Source of the DNA: Bradyrhizobium sp. WSM1417
GTDB taxonomy: Bacteria; Pseudomonadota; Alphaproteobacteria; Rhizobiales; Xanthobacteraceae
Length of the DNA stretch: 64,000 bases
NCBI RefSeq assembly: GCF_000515415.1
Contig: NZ_KI911783.1
Span: forward strand, 3,896,392 to 3,960,391
Direction of reading: 5' to 3'
Below the pieces are notes generated by a model that saw nothing but the letters and a program-made list of their open reading frames with translations, did no database searches and was not told where the DNA came from. Below are positions 1-10,547 of the stretch, piece by piece; positions within the stretch are counted from its first letter, which is position 1, and every line of letters starts with the position of its first letter. Position numbers and translations under genes: made by a program.

Positions 1-3000
1 GGCGCGGCGCACACGACCGCGGTCAATTTGAGCGGCGCGCTCGACGTCGAGGCTACGACGAAGAACCGCTTCCAGGCCTATTCGATCGGCGGGGCGCTTT
101 CGACCGGCACGGCGGCGATCGCCGGCATGGCCAACATCGAGATCGCCAACAACACCACCATCGCGGGCGTCTACGACACCACGCTGCAGTCCCCCACGGG
201 CGGCGCGGCTGGCGCGGTCACCATCAACGCCACCGAAGACGTCGCGATCAAGGAGATCGCCGGCGCGCTTTCGATTGCCGCCAGCGGGTCCGGCGTCGGC
301 GTCGGCGCTGCGGCCAATGTCATCGTCTTCAAGAGCCAGACCATTGCGGAAAGCCGCAACAGCAACCTCAATTCGTCCGGCGCAATCAATGTCGGCGCGC
401 TCAGCACCAAGGAAGTGCTGTCCTACGCGGTCACCGCCGGCATCGGCGGCAGCGTCGGCATCGGCGCAACCGTCGGCGTCATCATCGTCGGCACCAACAC
501 CGCCGATCCGGATACGCAGGGCGAGCAGACCGGCCAGCTCAACCAGGGCAACAACGGCACCCTCGCGTCGGTGAACGCGGGCACCAATTCCTTGCACGGC
601 AGCGACGCGGTCGCGAGCGGCACCTCGGGCAATCCGGGCAACGCCAACGCAACCTCGACCTACGACGTCAGCACCGTGCTGACCGGCGGCAATGACGGTG
701 TCACCGCCCAGATCGCGGGCGGCAATGTCACCGGAACGCAGGTCAACGTCGCTGCGACCAGCGCCAACGCGACCAAGATGTTCCTGCTCGGCGCCGGCTT
801 TGCCAAGAATGTCGGTATCGGTGCCGGCATCGGCTACACCAGTGTCAACAGCAGCGTGCTCGCCAATCTGAGCGCGATCGTCGCGGCGCCTTCCGTGACG
901 GTTGCGGCGCGGGTCAAGGACGCCGACACCGGACCTTATTCGGGCAAGACCGTCGACAGCGAGGCGATCGCCGGCGGTGCAGCGCTCTATTTCGGCGCGG
1001 ATGCGGCTGTGGCGGTCGGCAACGTCGCAAACACGGTCACGGCGCAGCTCGGCGGCTCCGTCACCGGCACGGGCGGCACCGGCGTCGCAGTCATGGCGAT
1101 GGACAGCTCGACCCAGAGCGTGACCGCGGGCGGCGGCACCGGCGGCCTCGCGGCCATTGGGGTGTCGATCGCGACCACGGGACGGTCCAGTTCGGTCGCG
1201 GCAAAGGTGCTGTCGAACGCGACGGTGAACAGCTCGACCCTTGCGATTGGCGCAGGCGAGGCCGGCGCAATGTCGGCGTCCGCGACCGCGGTCGCGGGCG
1301 GCATCGTCGCCGGTGACGGGGCAGTCGCCACGGCAAAGGAAAACTCGACTGTTCTGGCCGAGATCGGTTCCAGCGCATCGATCACCACGTCCGCGACCGG
1401 CGCCGGCACGCTGGTGTCGGCGTCGATCACCCCGAACGTTTCGAGCAAGGCGATCGGTGTCGCGGTCGGCGGCGGCGCCATCGGCGTGTCCGTCGCGGAA
1501 TCCATGGTGACGGCCACCGTCACCGCCGATGTCGGCGACAACACCACCTTCTCGGGCGGGGCGCTCGGCGTGACCGCCATGGCGCTGGTGCCGACGGGCG
1601 GCACGACGACTTACGCCTGGTCACTTGCGGGCGGCGGCGGCTCGTTGATCGGCGCCCAGGGCAGCTACGCCAGGGCCTCCGAGAACGCGACCGTCAGGGC
1701 CTATGGCGGGACCGGGATCCATCTTCCCAATGCCGACGTGGTCATTGCCGCAGAGAACGACAGCAGCCAGTACGCCGAGTCGACCGGTCTCTCGACCGGG
1801 TTCCTCGCCATTGGCGCGACCGTCGCACAGGTCTCCTCGAGCGCCCACACCTACGCCTATCTCGGGGCCGGCGCGGTCACCGCCGCGTCCAACACGGGCG
1901 TTCTCCAGATCACCGCCACGGGCACCGATACCAACGTCGCCAGCGCGATCGTCGGTGCGGGCGGCACTTATGCCGGCGCCGCAGCGGTCGCGACGACGGC
2001 CACCACTGCGGTCACCGACGCCATGCTCTATGGCGAGGCGACGGACAATACGCTTTATTTCGGCGGCCTCAACATCAAGGCCAAGCATACGACGAATTAT
2101 GCCGGCAGCGGTGATGCCTACCAAGCCTCCGCGGCGGGCGCCTCCGGCGGCAGCGCGCAGAACGATATCACGTCGACGACCACGGCTGAAATCGGCACGC
2201 ATCTGATCGTCAACTCGGCCGGCGGCGACATAGTTGTGATCGCCAACGACGTGGTCAACCAGGCTGGTGGTGGGGCGCGGTCTGGTTCCGGCGGCGTGTT
2301 TGCCGGCGCGGCCGCGCTCAGCAAGTCCAGGGTCACGCAGACCGTCACGACCAACATCGACGCCGGTACGATCCTGAGCCTCAATGCCGATCCGAGAACG
2401 ACGACGGGCGCGATCAACATCGAGGCCTACAACACGTTGAGCACGACCGACACGGTCAATTTGAGCGCCGCGGGCCTGTTCGCCGGCGGCGGCGCCGAAT
2501 CCGACATGACGGCAAACGCCACGCTCTCGGTCAACATCCAGGCCAGAGAGCTGTTCAGCGCCGGCAACATCTATATTGGCTCGGCGTCGCGGATGGCGGC
2601 GAACAATTACGCCAACGCCAGCCTTTATGGTGCGGTCGGCGGAGTCGGCGCCAGCACAAACGCATGGGTGCATGCAACACAGAACGTTAATGTCGGCAGC
2701 AACTCGACAGTGGAGGCCTGGGGCAAGATCAACATCGCCGCAGGCCTGGCGGGCGACGGCAGTATCTACAGCAGCGTGGCCGCGAACGCGACGACGGTGG
2801 TCTACAACAACACGGTCGTTCCCATCTCGGGCCTCTATCGCGGCACCGCCAACGCCGACGACGACACCAGCCTGACGCTTGCCATCGGTTCGAAGGTGCT
2901 CGGCGCCAACGACATTTCGCTCACCGCGACGCCGGGCCAGGTCACGGCCTCCGGTCTCGGCAGCAACTACAATCCCTACCTAGAGATCTTCAGCGCCAAG

Positions 3001-6000
3001 AACAGCGACAACCACAGCAACGACAACAGCGGCGGGACCGGCAATGTCGCGCTCAACGGCCTCGTGGTGGCCGGCATCCACAATGACGAGACGATCACGA
3101 TCGCGCTTGGCGCGAGCACGCCGACCCTGTCCACGACGAGCCCCTACGATCCGCTCTCGCTCGAATACGTCTCCGGCGTCGATCATTTCAATCGGGTGAT
3201 GAGCTGGAACCACCAGACGATCCAGTACACCATCGTTGGCGGCTTCAATCCTTACCAGACGATTGTCGCTCAACTCGCATCTCTGAGTGGCCTGACGTCG
3301 ACGCAGGTCCAGACGGCGCTTTCCGCCGCGCAGCCCTCGATCACCTTTGGCGGCACCGATCCGACCGGCGACATCCAGCGCCAGATCAACACCCTGATTC
3401 AGCAGGCGCCGTTCGCCGCCAATGCATCCGGCAACGCCTTCGCCTTCGGCGATATACTGGTGTCGGCCGGCAACGTTTCGATCCTGGCGCAGAGCCTGTC
3501 CGGGGCAGGTGGTGCGGGTAACGTCGCGCCGTCGGTGATCGCGCGCTCGTCGCCCATGATCAAGATTGAAAATCAGGGCCTCGATTTCGTCGCACTGTCG
3601 AACCTCACGATCACCAATGTGACGGGCGGGTTGGTCACGCACCCGCAGGTCGACCCGGGGTCGTCGTCGAACGTGACCTTCACGTCGAACAACAGCGCGA
3701 CGCCGATCATCGATATCTCGGCGGTCTATAACCGCAAGGATCCCAACACGGGTCTCGGTGTCGACCAGAACGGCAACACGTTGACGCGCACGCCCGACAT
3801 CTACTTCGACGGCGTCGTCACCAACGAGAACGGCCTGCTCAAGATCACCAACAATCTCGGCAACGTCGTCGCATCTCAGACGTTCGATGCCGCGACAATC
3901 CAGATGGTGGTGCCGAACGGCTCCTTCACCTTCAACGGCGGCGTCGGCAGCATCTTCAACTCCAACCATGACGTGGCCTCGCAATGGGCCAATACCGAGT
4001 ACAAGCCGGCCGACAACGACACGCTGACGGCGGTGATGGCGGCGGCGACCTATCTCGGTGCCTATGGCGCCTACGACAGCGGCGTGCATATCGCTTCCGG
4101 CGGCAATCACCCGTATTCCTATTATTGCTGCGCCTCCGGCAGTGCGGGCGTCGCCGGTACGGCGAGCAACAGCACCGTCTTCACGGCCCGGCTGCTGGAT
4201 CTGTATTACGACGGCGTTTCGCTCTATTCGGCGATCTTCCTGCCGATGGGTTCGGGTGCGCCGGGCAACGGCAACCCAAATGCCGGCAGCACTCCCAGCG
4301 CATCCACACTCGCGACGATCGAGGGGCCGACCACGCAGACCATCAGCACCGCCCCATGGGAGCGACACACTTACGACGGCCAGGGCGTCTATAGCGGCTC
4401 CAGCCCGTTCAACTGCGCGGGTTGCTCCGCCTACTTCCAGGTCATCAACATCCAGCCCGATGTGATCACGCCGAAGACGGCGAACACGGCGACCAACCCG
4501 CCGGCGAATGCGCCCTTCATCATCGGCAAAGCGATCATCCTGTCGGCATCGGTTCTCAACATCAACGGCACCATCCAAAGCGGCTCGAGCAGCAACTATT
4601 CGGTCAATATTGGCACCGGCGCGCTGAATGCCATCAACGCGCTGAAGGCCGACAGCTCGGCCCTTGCCCAGGCCCAGACCAACGCGCAGCACGGCAGCTA
4701 TGTGGATTTGACGCAGTATCTGTCGAAGGTGAGCGGCAGCGACGTCCAGGTCGGCGCGAGGTACAATGCGGCCACCGACCAGATCCTCCTGAATGGCGTG
4801 GTGCAGGGGTCCGGCGGCTACGTCTACCTGAACGGCAAGATCATCTCGACCTCGACCGACGGCACGCCGCAGGGCAACATTATCGTCAACGGGGGCGCCG
4901 GCACGATCACGGTGAACAACTCCACCGGACTGCAACTCGTCACCAACACCATCAATACCGGCGTCAGCGCAGCCAGCGTGATCGAGATCGTCGATCAGCT
5001 CAAGGCGCAGACGACGTGGTACGTCTACAATCCTGCCGCGCCGGGCGGCCAGCAGGTGTCGACGTATCGAACCAACAGCGTCAATGCGAGCCAATATGAC
5101 GGCTCGATGCTTGCCGCAACCAGCGGCACGGCCGGCCTGCAATACGCGCCGCAGGCCAACATGTACTACCAGTGGGTCGACACCGCGACGCTGGATCGTT
5201 CGACGACGAGCACGCAGTTCGACTATGGCTGGCAATACACCTCGCGGGATCCCAACAGCCGTAGCTCTTTCGTCCGCACCACCAGCCTCGTCTCAGACGT
5301 ACAGCAGGTCGCCAACGGCGCCACCACGGGGCAATTGCAGAGCACGAATTACCAGGAGGTCGTCACCGCGACCGGTTCGGCTCACGGCGGCGGCGGCAAC
5401 ACCCATTCCGACAAGTGCTGCGGCGCGGATGGACAGTACAATTGGTACCAGGAGATCTTCGATCACCTCACGCTGACGCTGACCAACACCGTCAAGGCAT
5501 CGAACCCGATCAACATCCAGTTCAACGGCGGCGGCGCCAGCACGGTCGCGGTCACCTCGAACTCCGGCATCGTCATCAACGGCCCCATCAACAACCTTCA
5601 AGGTACGACCTCGGTCGTGGCCACCGGCGCCAGTTCGGCCATCACGGTCGGCGCGAACGCCAACAATCCGGTGATATCGGGCACCAGTGTGTCGCTGTCG
5701 GCGGCGGGCGGCATCGGCAGCATCGGTGCCGGTGGGGCGCCGGTCTCCGTGCAGGTCTATGGCGGCAGCCTAACGGCCGGTTCGATCGACCACGATATCG
5801 CGATCGCGGCCATCGGCTCGCTTTCGATCAACCAGGTGAAGGTGAATTCGGCGGGCAGCACGCCGCAGGGCAGCGTCTTCATCTCGGCGACCGGCGACAT
5901 CAACTCGGCGTCCGCCTACAGCGTCGGCAACCCCGTCGTCGTCGGCAAGAACATCGAGATCAGGTCCACCGGCGGTGCGATTGGCGCGGTGACCGGCGTC

Positions 6001-9000
6001 AGCAACGGCGCGACCGTGCTTACCAGCATCAATCCGCTGGTGATCCAGGCGACCGGCACGACGCTGGTCGACGGCAGCGTGGACGGAGGCATACTCAACA
6101 GCTATTCGACGACCGGAACCTACATCGTGCAGTCCAAGGGCGATCTGCGGCTCGGCACGGTCGAGTCGAAGAGCGGCCCGGTGTTCCTCGAGGCCGCGGC
6201 CTCCGACGGGGCGCAAGCCAGGATATTGAACGGCCTGTCGTCCGGCGGCCTCACCGCCCAGCAGAGCGCGCATCTGGCGGATGTCTGGACCAGCCTGGAC
6301 CTCCTCAGCGGCAACGGCGCGACCGCAGCCGTCAACAGTTACCAGACCATGGTCACCGCAGCCTATAACGACTACTTCCAGCTCAAGAACGTCGCCTTCG
6401 CGAACGGCAACACCTATAGCCCGACCTCGGTGGGCCTGACCGTGCTGCGGGCGCAGGTGGCCGCCAAGCTTGGGATCGATCCTTCCGCGGTCTCGACGAC
6501 GGACATGCAGAATGAGGCCACGACGCGCTTGCTGAAGGACCAGTTCCTGCTCGGCATGATCGACACGGTCCAGGTCAAGGCCTCGCTGACGGCATTGCTC
6601 GGCACCGCGCCCGCGGACCCGCTGGCGACGCTGTTCGGCAGCACGCTCTCGTCGAACCTGTTCACCAGATTATTCGACGGCGTGCCAACTGGCCATCAGC
6701 TCATGCCGACCAATACGGCCCTGCAGACGGCGCTTGCGACCTACAGCTCGAATTATGCCTATACGCTCGCGCCGACCGAGAAGCTCTACGGGATGATCAC
6801 AGCGGGCTCGCAATGGACCCAGAGCCAGCTCGCCTACACCGTCTCTTCCTCAGCCGTCGGAGCACCGCCACCGCCGATCAGCGAGGACGTCGCGGCCAAC
6901 ATCAAGGCCAGCCAGGTCATGCTGTACACGCCGAACGGTTCGGTCGGCCAGCTCGCGGCGCCTCAGACGTTCACGTTCACGAGTGTCAATGCCTCGTCGC
7001 TGACGTCCGCCCAGAAGGGACTGCTCGCCTCGGCCGGTCCCGGACAGCTCGTCGTCAACTCCTCGACCGACCCGACCACCGGCGTCGTGACCTACAACGT
7101 CACGCTGTCGCAACAGAGCCTCGTCATTCTGGACGCTCCGGCCGCGGTCACCGCCAAGGCGCTGTCGGAGGTCTATCTCGGCAGCAAGAACAGCCTCGTG
7201 CTCGGCGGCATTGCTGCCGCGACCTACGGTCCGATCGCGGCCGCGCAGGCCGACGGCATCCAGGTGACCGGCAGGGGCGACGTCAAGCTCGATGCGGTGA
7301 GCGGCATCTCAGCGGGCGTGAGCGGCGTTCCCGTGATCTCCGGCGACATTCCCAACCTCTCCCTGATCGCCGAGCACGGCAACATCGGCGGCGCTGGACC
7401 GGCCGGAGCCGACCCGGCGACTAACGCGAACGTGATCCAGATCGCCTTCGCCAGCCCGACCACCGATCATCTTGATCAGGTGTCGTCCGGACTGGGCGTC
7501 TATGTGAAGCAGACCACCGGCGACCTCGTCCTCGGCAACGTCTCTGCGCCCGGCGCCATCCAGTTGGCCGCAACAGGCAGCATCTATGCCGAGGCTGGAA
7601 CCAACTTCGCTGATCGCACGGCGGTGCACATCGTCGGCACGGATCTCGATCTGCGCGCCGGCGGCGATATCAGCTTCAACGGGTCGGTGTTCCAGCCGCT
7701 GCAGGTGCAGCTCTCCGGCGCGCTCACAGGCTCCGCGGTCGGCGACCTCAGCATCCTGGTCGTGGCACACGATCTCGCGGTCGGTGCGACCGGTACCTAC
7801 GGCACGCTGACTGCAGGCGGGACACTGACGCTGAACGTGCCGCACGGCGCGATCAGCATCAATGCCGATGTCACCAGCGTTGCCCTGATGCAGCTGCTTG
7901 CAAACGGTGCTGTGACTTTCGCCGATGGCACCAGCGCGGCGCCGGTGGTGGCCGGCAGCTCCTCGGGCGGGGTGACGCTGGCTTCCGCCTCACTGTCGAT
8001 GGGCGCTTACTCGGCCATCAACGCGGCCGGCGTGATCTCCGTGACCACAACCGGCGACGCGTCCATCGGCCAGCTCAACTCGTCGCTGTCCTACGCCGCG
8101 GCCTCGAACGGGCCTTCGATCGTCGTCACCGCTGGTGGCGTTGCCTCGCTCGGAGCGATCGTCGACAATGGCGACGGTCAAACGAAGATCTTCGCGTCCA
8201 GCTCCGGCGCCGAAGTTTCGCTGAGCGCATCCAACGGCATCGGCAACGCGACGAGCCGGTTCATCCTCAGTGCCGCGCGGCTGTCCGCAAACACGAGTGC
8301 TGGCGGTATCTATCTGAAGTCTCTGACCGACACCGAGGCGAGCCTGTTGTCCGCAGTGAAGGGTAGCGTGGACATCCTCGGCAGCGGTGGCCTGACGCTC
8401 GACCAGGTGCTGGCGGGCACGGCCACGGGTGCGAGCGGTTCCTTCAGCGCCGTCGCGAACAATGGCAGCATCGTCATCGGCACGGCCGACAGCAGCGGGT
8501 CGCAGACGGTCCACGCCGGCCAGAACGTGACGTTCAAGTCGCTGGTTACGACCGGCAATGGTGGTGACGTCGGCAACATCAACGTCACGGCCGACAACGG
8601 CTTCATCCTGGCGCAGGCGGTGATGTCGGGCGGCGTGACGACGCTCGGCTCGGTTTCGGCTCATGGCGGGGCGACGCTGCGTGCCGCCTCGACTATCACC
8701 GGCAACACGCTCGCCGCCACCACCGGAGCGGGCCTGCTGACCGCCGGCGGGCCGATCAACTGGAACGTCCTCAACGTCGGCACGACGCTCGGCGCGACCG
8801 CGGGCCAGGGAAGCATCGGCTTCAAGACCGCGCAGAGCGGCGGCACACAGACCATCCACGCCCACGACAACGTTAGCTTCAACGCGCTCACGTCCACCGG
8901 TATCAACGGGGATGTCGGCAACATCACTGTCACGGCTGATAGCGGCTTCATCCTGGCGCAGGTGGTGATGTCGGGCGGCGTGACGACGCTGGGCTCGGTG

Positions 9001-10536
9001 TCGGCTAACGGCTCGGCGACGCTACGTGCCGCCACGACGATCACGGGCAACAGGTTCGCCACCACAACCGGCTCCGGCCAGCTGACCGCCGGCGGCCCGA
9101 TCGACTGGAACGTCCTCAACGTCGCGACGACGCTGGGCGCGAGTGCGGGCCAGGGCAGCATCACCTTCCAGACCGCGCAGAGCGGCGGCACGCAGACCGT
9201 GCACGCCCATGACAATGTCACGTTCCACGCGCTGACGGCGACGGGCATGAACGGTGACGCCGGCAGCATCAACGTCGCCGCCGACAACGGCTTCATCCTG
9301 GCACAGACGGTGACTTCGGGTGGCGCGACGACGCTCGGCTCAGTCTCCGCCAACGGCTCCGCGCGGCTGATCGCTGCGGGGACCAACACCGGTCATAATC
9401 TCACGGCCACGACCGGCAACGCTGTGCTGCAGGGCACCGTCGTCAAGTGGGACAATCTCACAGCCGGCGGCTCGCTCGGCGTCACCGCGACTGCCGGAGG
9501 GATCACCCTCGGCACCGCCATCAGCGGTGGCACACAGACCCTGCATGCTGTCAACGACATCGTCTTCAGCCAGCTCACCACGACGGGTATCCCGGGTGAT
9601 GCCGGCGATATCGACCTGCGCTCCGACGCCGGTTCGATCCGGGGCGGATCGATCTCCGCCAACGGCGATACGCACTTTGCTTCGGCGGGGGCGATCTCGC
9701 TCGACCGGATCAGGGGCAACACGGTCAAGCTGTCGTCGCCGGGTGACTTGACGATCGGCTTCGTCAGCGTGGTGAGGGAGCTCGACCTCGCCGCCGATAC
9801 GATCAACGTCAACGGCGAGCAGATCCGCTCGACGCCGCAGATCCCGCTGATCATGAACGTGACGGGCTACAACGGCGGCACCGCGACCTCGGCGAAGGTC
9901 TCGATCGACCCTGATAGCATTATCATCAACCAGTTCAGGGTGGTGGATGCCAACTTCTGGACCGACGCGCGGGCCGTCGCGATCCTGAACGGCTATGTGC
10001 CGGGTCAGCTCATGCTGACCACGGCAACCCAGCAGGTGCTGCTCGACAACCGTACGCCGGCGCCGTCCAACTGGCCGTCGCTGCAGCTCTACCAGCCAGG
10101 TGGCGTGTTCACGATGAGCCAGGTCGGGAATGCCAATGTCAGCAACGCCTATGTGGTGTTCTACACCGGCGACGTCTCCGCGACCGTCACCAATTACGGG
10201 CCGACCCACACCTGCTGCAACGACTTCACCGGCGCCAGCATGATCCGCAACATCTCCGTCGACGGCGAGGGCACCGAGAACATCGAGACCTGGCTCGCGA
10301 AGAAGGACGGGGGGACGTTCTACCTGCTCGGTCTCTCCGGCAAGGCGCGGCTCGATGCGCTGCTGACACCGCTGCCGGTCGAAACCGTCGGCTCTGGTCC
10401 CGCGGTCAACATCGAGGGACTGAGCGACATGCGCAAGCTGCGCCGGCAGGGCCAGCGCGTGGGACGCGTCGGCTGGAAGGACGCGGCGATCGAGGCGGCG
10501 AAGCCGGCCATCGGCCGTCTCGCACAGGCATGGTAA
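1..10536 (+). CDS. Giant filamentous-haemagglutinin-like two-partner-secretion exoprotein (TpsA), 5'-truncated by window edge
   Basis: The reading frame is open from the first base and runs 3511 codons to TAA, so the true start and the N-terminal secretion (TPS) domain lie upstream. The protein is rich in Gly, Ala, Ser, Thr, Asn and Val, with short repetitive hydrophobic/polar strands typical of beta-helical filamentous adhesins. Near the C-terminus are tandem repeats of about 115 residues (nt 8500-9639). The C-terminus is a short basic tail with no autotransporter barrel. The next gene is a TpsB transporter overlapping the stop codon, which fixes the system as two-partner secretion. Expected role: secreted or surface-attached adhesin exported through the neighbouring pore. 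The only Cys residues I see are four close pairs. The ligand cannot be predicted. Confidence 0.88.
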   Translation, partial: GAAHTTAVNLSGALDVEATTKNRFQAYSIGGALSTGTAAIAGMANIEIANNTTIAGVYDTTLQSPTGGAAGAVTINATEDVAIKEIAGALSIAASGSGVGVGAAANVIVFKSQTIAESRNSNLNSSGAINVGALSTKEVLSYAVTAGIGGSVGIGATVGVIIVGTNTADPDTQGEQTGQLNQGNNGTLASVNAGTNSLHGSDAVASGTSGNPGNANATSTYDVSTVLTGGNDGVTAQIAGGNVTGTQVNVAATSANATKMFLLGAGFAKNVGIGAGIGYTSVNSSVLANLSAIVAAPSVTVAARVKDADTGPYSGKTVDSEAIAGGAALYFGADAAVAVGNVANTVTAQLGGSVTGTGGTGVAVMAMDSSTQSVTAGGGTGGLAAIGVSIATTGRSSSVAAKVLSNATVNSSTLAIGAGEAGAMSASATAVAGGIVAGDGAVATAKENSTVLAEIGSSASITTSATGAGTLVSASITPNVSSKAIGVAVGGGAIGVSVAESMVTATVTADVGDNTTFSGGALGVTAMALVPTGGTTTYAWSLAGGGGSLIGAQGSYARASENATVRAYGGTGIHLPNADVVIAAENDSSQYAESTGLSTGFLAIGATVAQVSSSAHTYAYLGAGAVTAASNTGVLQITATGTDTNVASAIVGAGGTYAGAAAVATTATTAVTDAMLYGEATDNTLYFGGLNIKAKHTTNYAGSGDAYQASAAGASGGSAQNDITSTTTAEIGTHLIVNSAGGDIVVIANDVVNQAGGGARSGSGGVFAGAAALSKSRVTQTVTTNIDAGTILSLNADPRTTTGAINIEAYNTLSTTDTVNLSAAGLFAGGGAESDMTANATLSVNIQARELFSAGNIYIGSASRMAANNYANASLYGAVGGVGASTNAWVHATQNVNVGSNSTVEAWGKINIAAGLAGDGSIYSSVAANATTVVYNNTVVPISGLYRGTANADDDTSLTLAIGSKVLGANDISLTATPGQVTASGLGSNYNPYLEIFSAKNSDNHSNDNSGGTGNVALNGLVVAGIHNDETITIALGASTPTLSTTSPYDPLSLEYVSGVDHFNRVMSWNHQTIQYTIVGGFNPYQTIVAQLASLSGLTSTQVQTALSAAQPSITFGGTDPTGDIQRQINTLIQQAPFAANASGNAFAFGDILVSAGNVSILAQSLSGAGGAGNVAPSVIARSSPMIKIENQGLDFVALSNLTITNVTGGLVTHPQVDPGSSSNVTFTSNNSATPIIDISAVYNRKDPNTGLGVDQNGNTLTRTPDIYFDGVVTNENGLLKITNNLGNVVASQTFDAATIQMVVPNGSFTFNGGVGSIFNSNHDVASQWANTEYKPADNDTLTAVMAAATYLGAYGAYDSGVHIASGGNHPYSYYCCASGSAGVAGTASNSTVFTARLLDLYYDGVSLYSAIFLPMGSGAPGNGNPNAGSTPSASTLATIEGPTTQTISTAPWERHTYDGQGVYSGSSPFNCAGCSAYFQVINIQPDVITPKTANTATNPPANAPFIIGKAIILSASVLNINGTIQSGSSSNYSVNIGTGALNAINALKADSSALAQAQTNAQHGSYVDLTQYLSKVSGSDVQVGARYNAATDQILLNGVVQGSGGYVYLNGKIISTSTDGTPQGNIIVNGGAGTITVNNSTGLQLVTNTINTGVSAASVIEIVDQLKAQTTWYVYNPAAPGGQQVSTYRTNSVNASQYDGSMLAATSGTAGLQYAPQANMYYQWVDTATLDRSTTSTQFDYGWQYTSRDPNSRSSFVRTTSLVSDVQQVANGATTGQLQSTNYQEVVTATGSAHGGGGNTHSDKCCGADGQYNWYQEIFDHLTLTLTNTVKASNPINIQFNGGGASTVAVTSNSGIVINGPINNLQGTTSVVATGASSAITVGANANNPVISGTSVSLSAAGGIGSIGAGGAPVSVQVYGGSLTAGSIDHDIAIAAIGSLSINQVKVNSAGSTPQGSVFISATGDINSASAYSVGNPVVVGKNIEIRSTGGAIGAVTGVSNGATVLTSINPLVIQATGTTLVDGSVDGGILNSYSTTGTYIVQSKGDLRLGTVESKSGPVFLEAAASDGAQARILNGLSSGGLTAQQSAHLADVWTSLDLLSGNGATAAVNSYQTMVTAAYNDYFQLKNVAFANGNTYSPTSVGLTVLRAQVAAKLGIDPSAVSTTDMQNEATTRLLKDQFLLGMIDTVQVKASLTALLGTAPADPLATLFGSTLSSNLFTRLFDGVPTGHQLMPTNTALQTALATYSSNYAYTLAPTEKLYGMITAGSQWTQSQLAYTVSSSAVGAPPPPISEDVAANIKASQVMLYTPNGSVGQLAAPQTFTFTSVNASSLTSAQKGLLASAGPGQLVVNSSTDPTTGVVTYNVTLSQQSLVILDAPAAVTAKALSEVYLGSKNSLVLGGIAAATYGPIAAAQADGIQVTGRGDVKLDAVSGISAGVSGVPVISGDIPNLSLIAEHGNIGGAGPAGADPATNANVIQIAFASPTTDHLDQVSSGLGVYVKQTTGDLVLGNVSAPGAIQLAATGSIYAEAGTNFADRTAVHIVGTDLDLRAGGDISFNGSVFQPLQVQLSGALTGSAVGDLSILVVAHDLAVGATGTYGTLTAGGTLTLNVPHGAISINADVTSVALMQLLANGAVTFADGTSAAPVVAGSSSGGVTLASASLSMGAYSAINAAGVISVTTTGDASIGQLNSSLSYAAASNGPSIVVTAGGVASLGAIVDNGDGQTKIFASSSGAEVSLSASNGIGNATSRFILSAARLSANTSAGGIYLKSLTDTEASLLSAVKGSVDILGSGGLTLDQVLAGTATGASGSFSAVANNGSIVIGTADSSGSQTVHAGQNVTFKSLVTTGNGGDVGNINVTADNGFILAQAVMSGGVTTLGSVSAHGGATLRAASTITGNTLAATTGAGLLTAGGPINWNVLNVGTTLGATAGQGSIGFKTAQSGGTQTIHAHDNVSFNALTSTGINGDVGNITVTADSGFILAQVVMSGGVTTLGSVSANGSATLRAATTITGNRFATTTGSGQLTAGGPIDWNVLNVATTLGASAGQGSITFQTAQSGGTQTVHAHDNVTFHALTATGMNGDAGSINVAADNGFILAQTVTSGGATTLGSVSANGSARLIAAGTNTGHNLTATTGNAVLQGTVVKWDNLTAGGSLGVTATAGGITLGTAISGGTQTLHAVNDIVFSQLTTTGIPGDAGDIDLRSDAGSIRGGSISANGDTHFASAGAISLDRIRGNTVKLSSPGDLTIGFVSVVRELDLAADTINVNGEQIRSTPQIPLIMNVTGYNGGTATSAKVSIDPDSIIINQFRVVDANFWTDARAVAILNGYVPGQLMLTTATQQVLLDNRTPAPSNWPSLQLYQPGGVFTMSQVGNANVSNAYVVFYTGDVSATVTNYGPTHTCCNDFTGASMIRNISVDGEGTENIETWLAKKDGGTFYLLGLSGKARLDALLTPLPVETVGSGPAVNIEGLSDMRKLRRQGQRVGRVGWKDAAIEAAKPAIGRLAQAW
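8500..9639 (+). repeat. Tandem 345-bp (115-residue) repeats inside the TpsA gene
   Basis: Three in-frame units start at 8500, 8845 and 9190 (spacing 345, 345, 342 bp), with a partial fourth from 9532. Each begins with a Q-T-[VIL]-H-A core. The first two go on through NGDVGN-, GFILAQ- and TTLGSVSA-like blocks to a GGPI-WNVLN segment; the third diverges in its second half. Near-identical DNA between units suggests recent duplication or gene conversion. Such blocks usually form extra coils of a beta-helix. Confidence 0.85.
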
Positions 10537-10547
10537 CGGGACCAGGG

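Noticed and set aside
2980..5235. 751-codon minus-strand frame inside the exoprotein gene
   Set aside because: Antisense to a long coding frame with clear codon bias; no recognisable domain.
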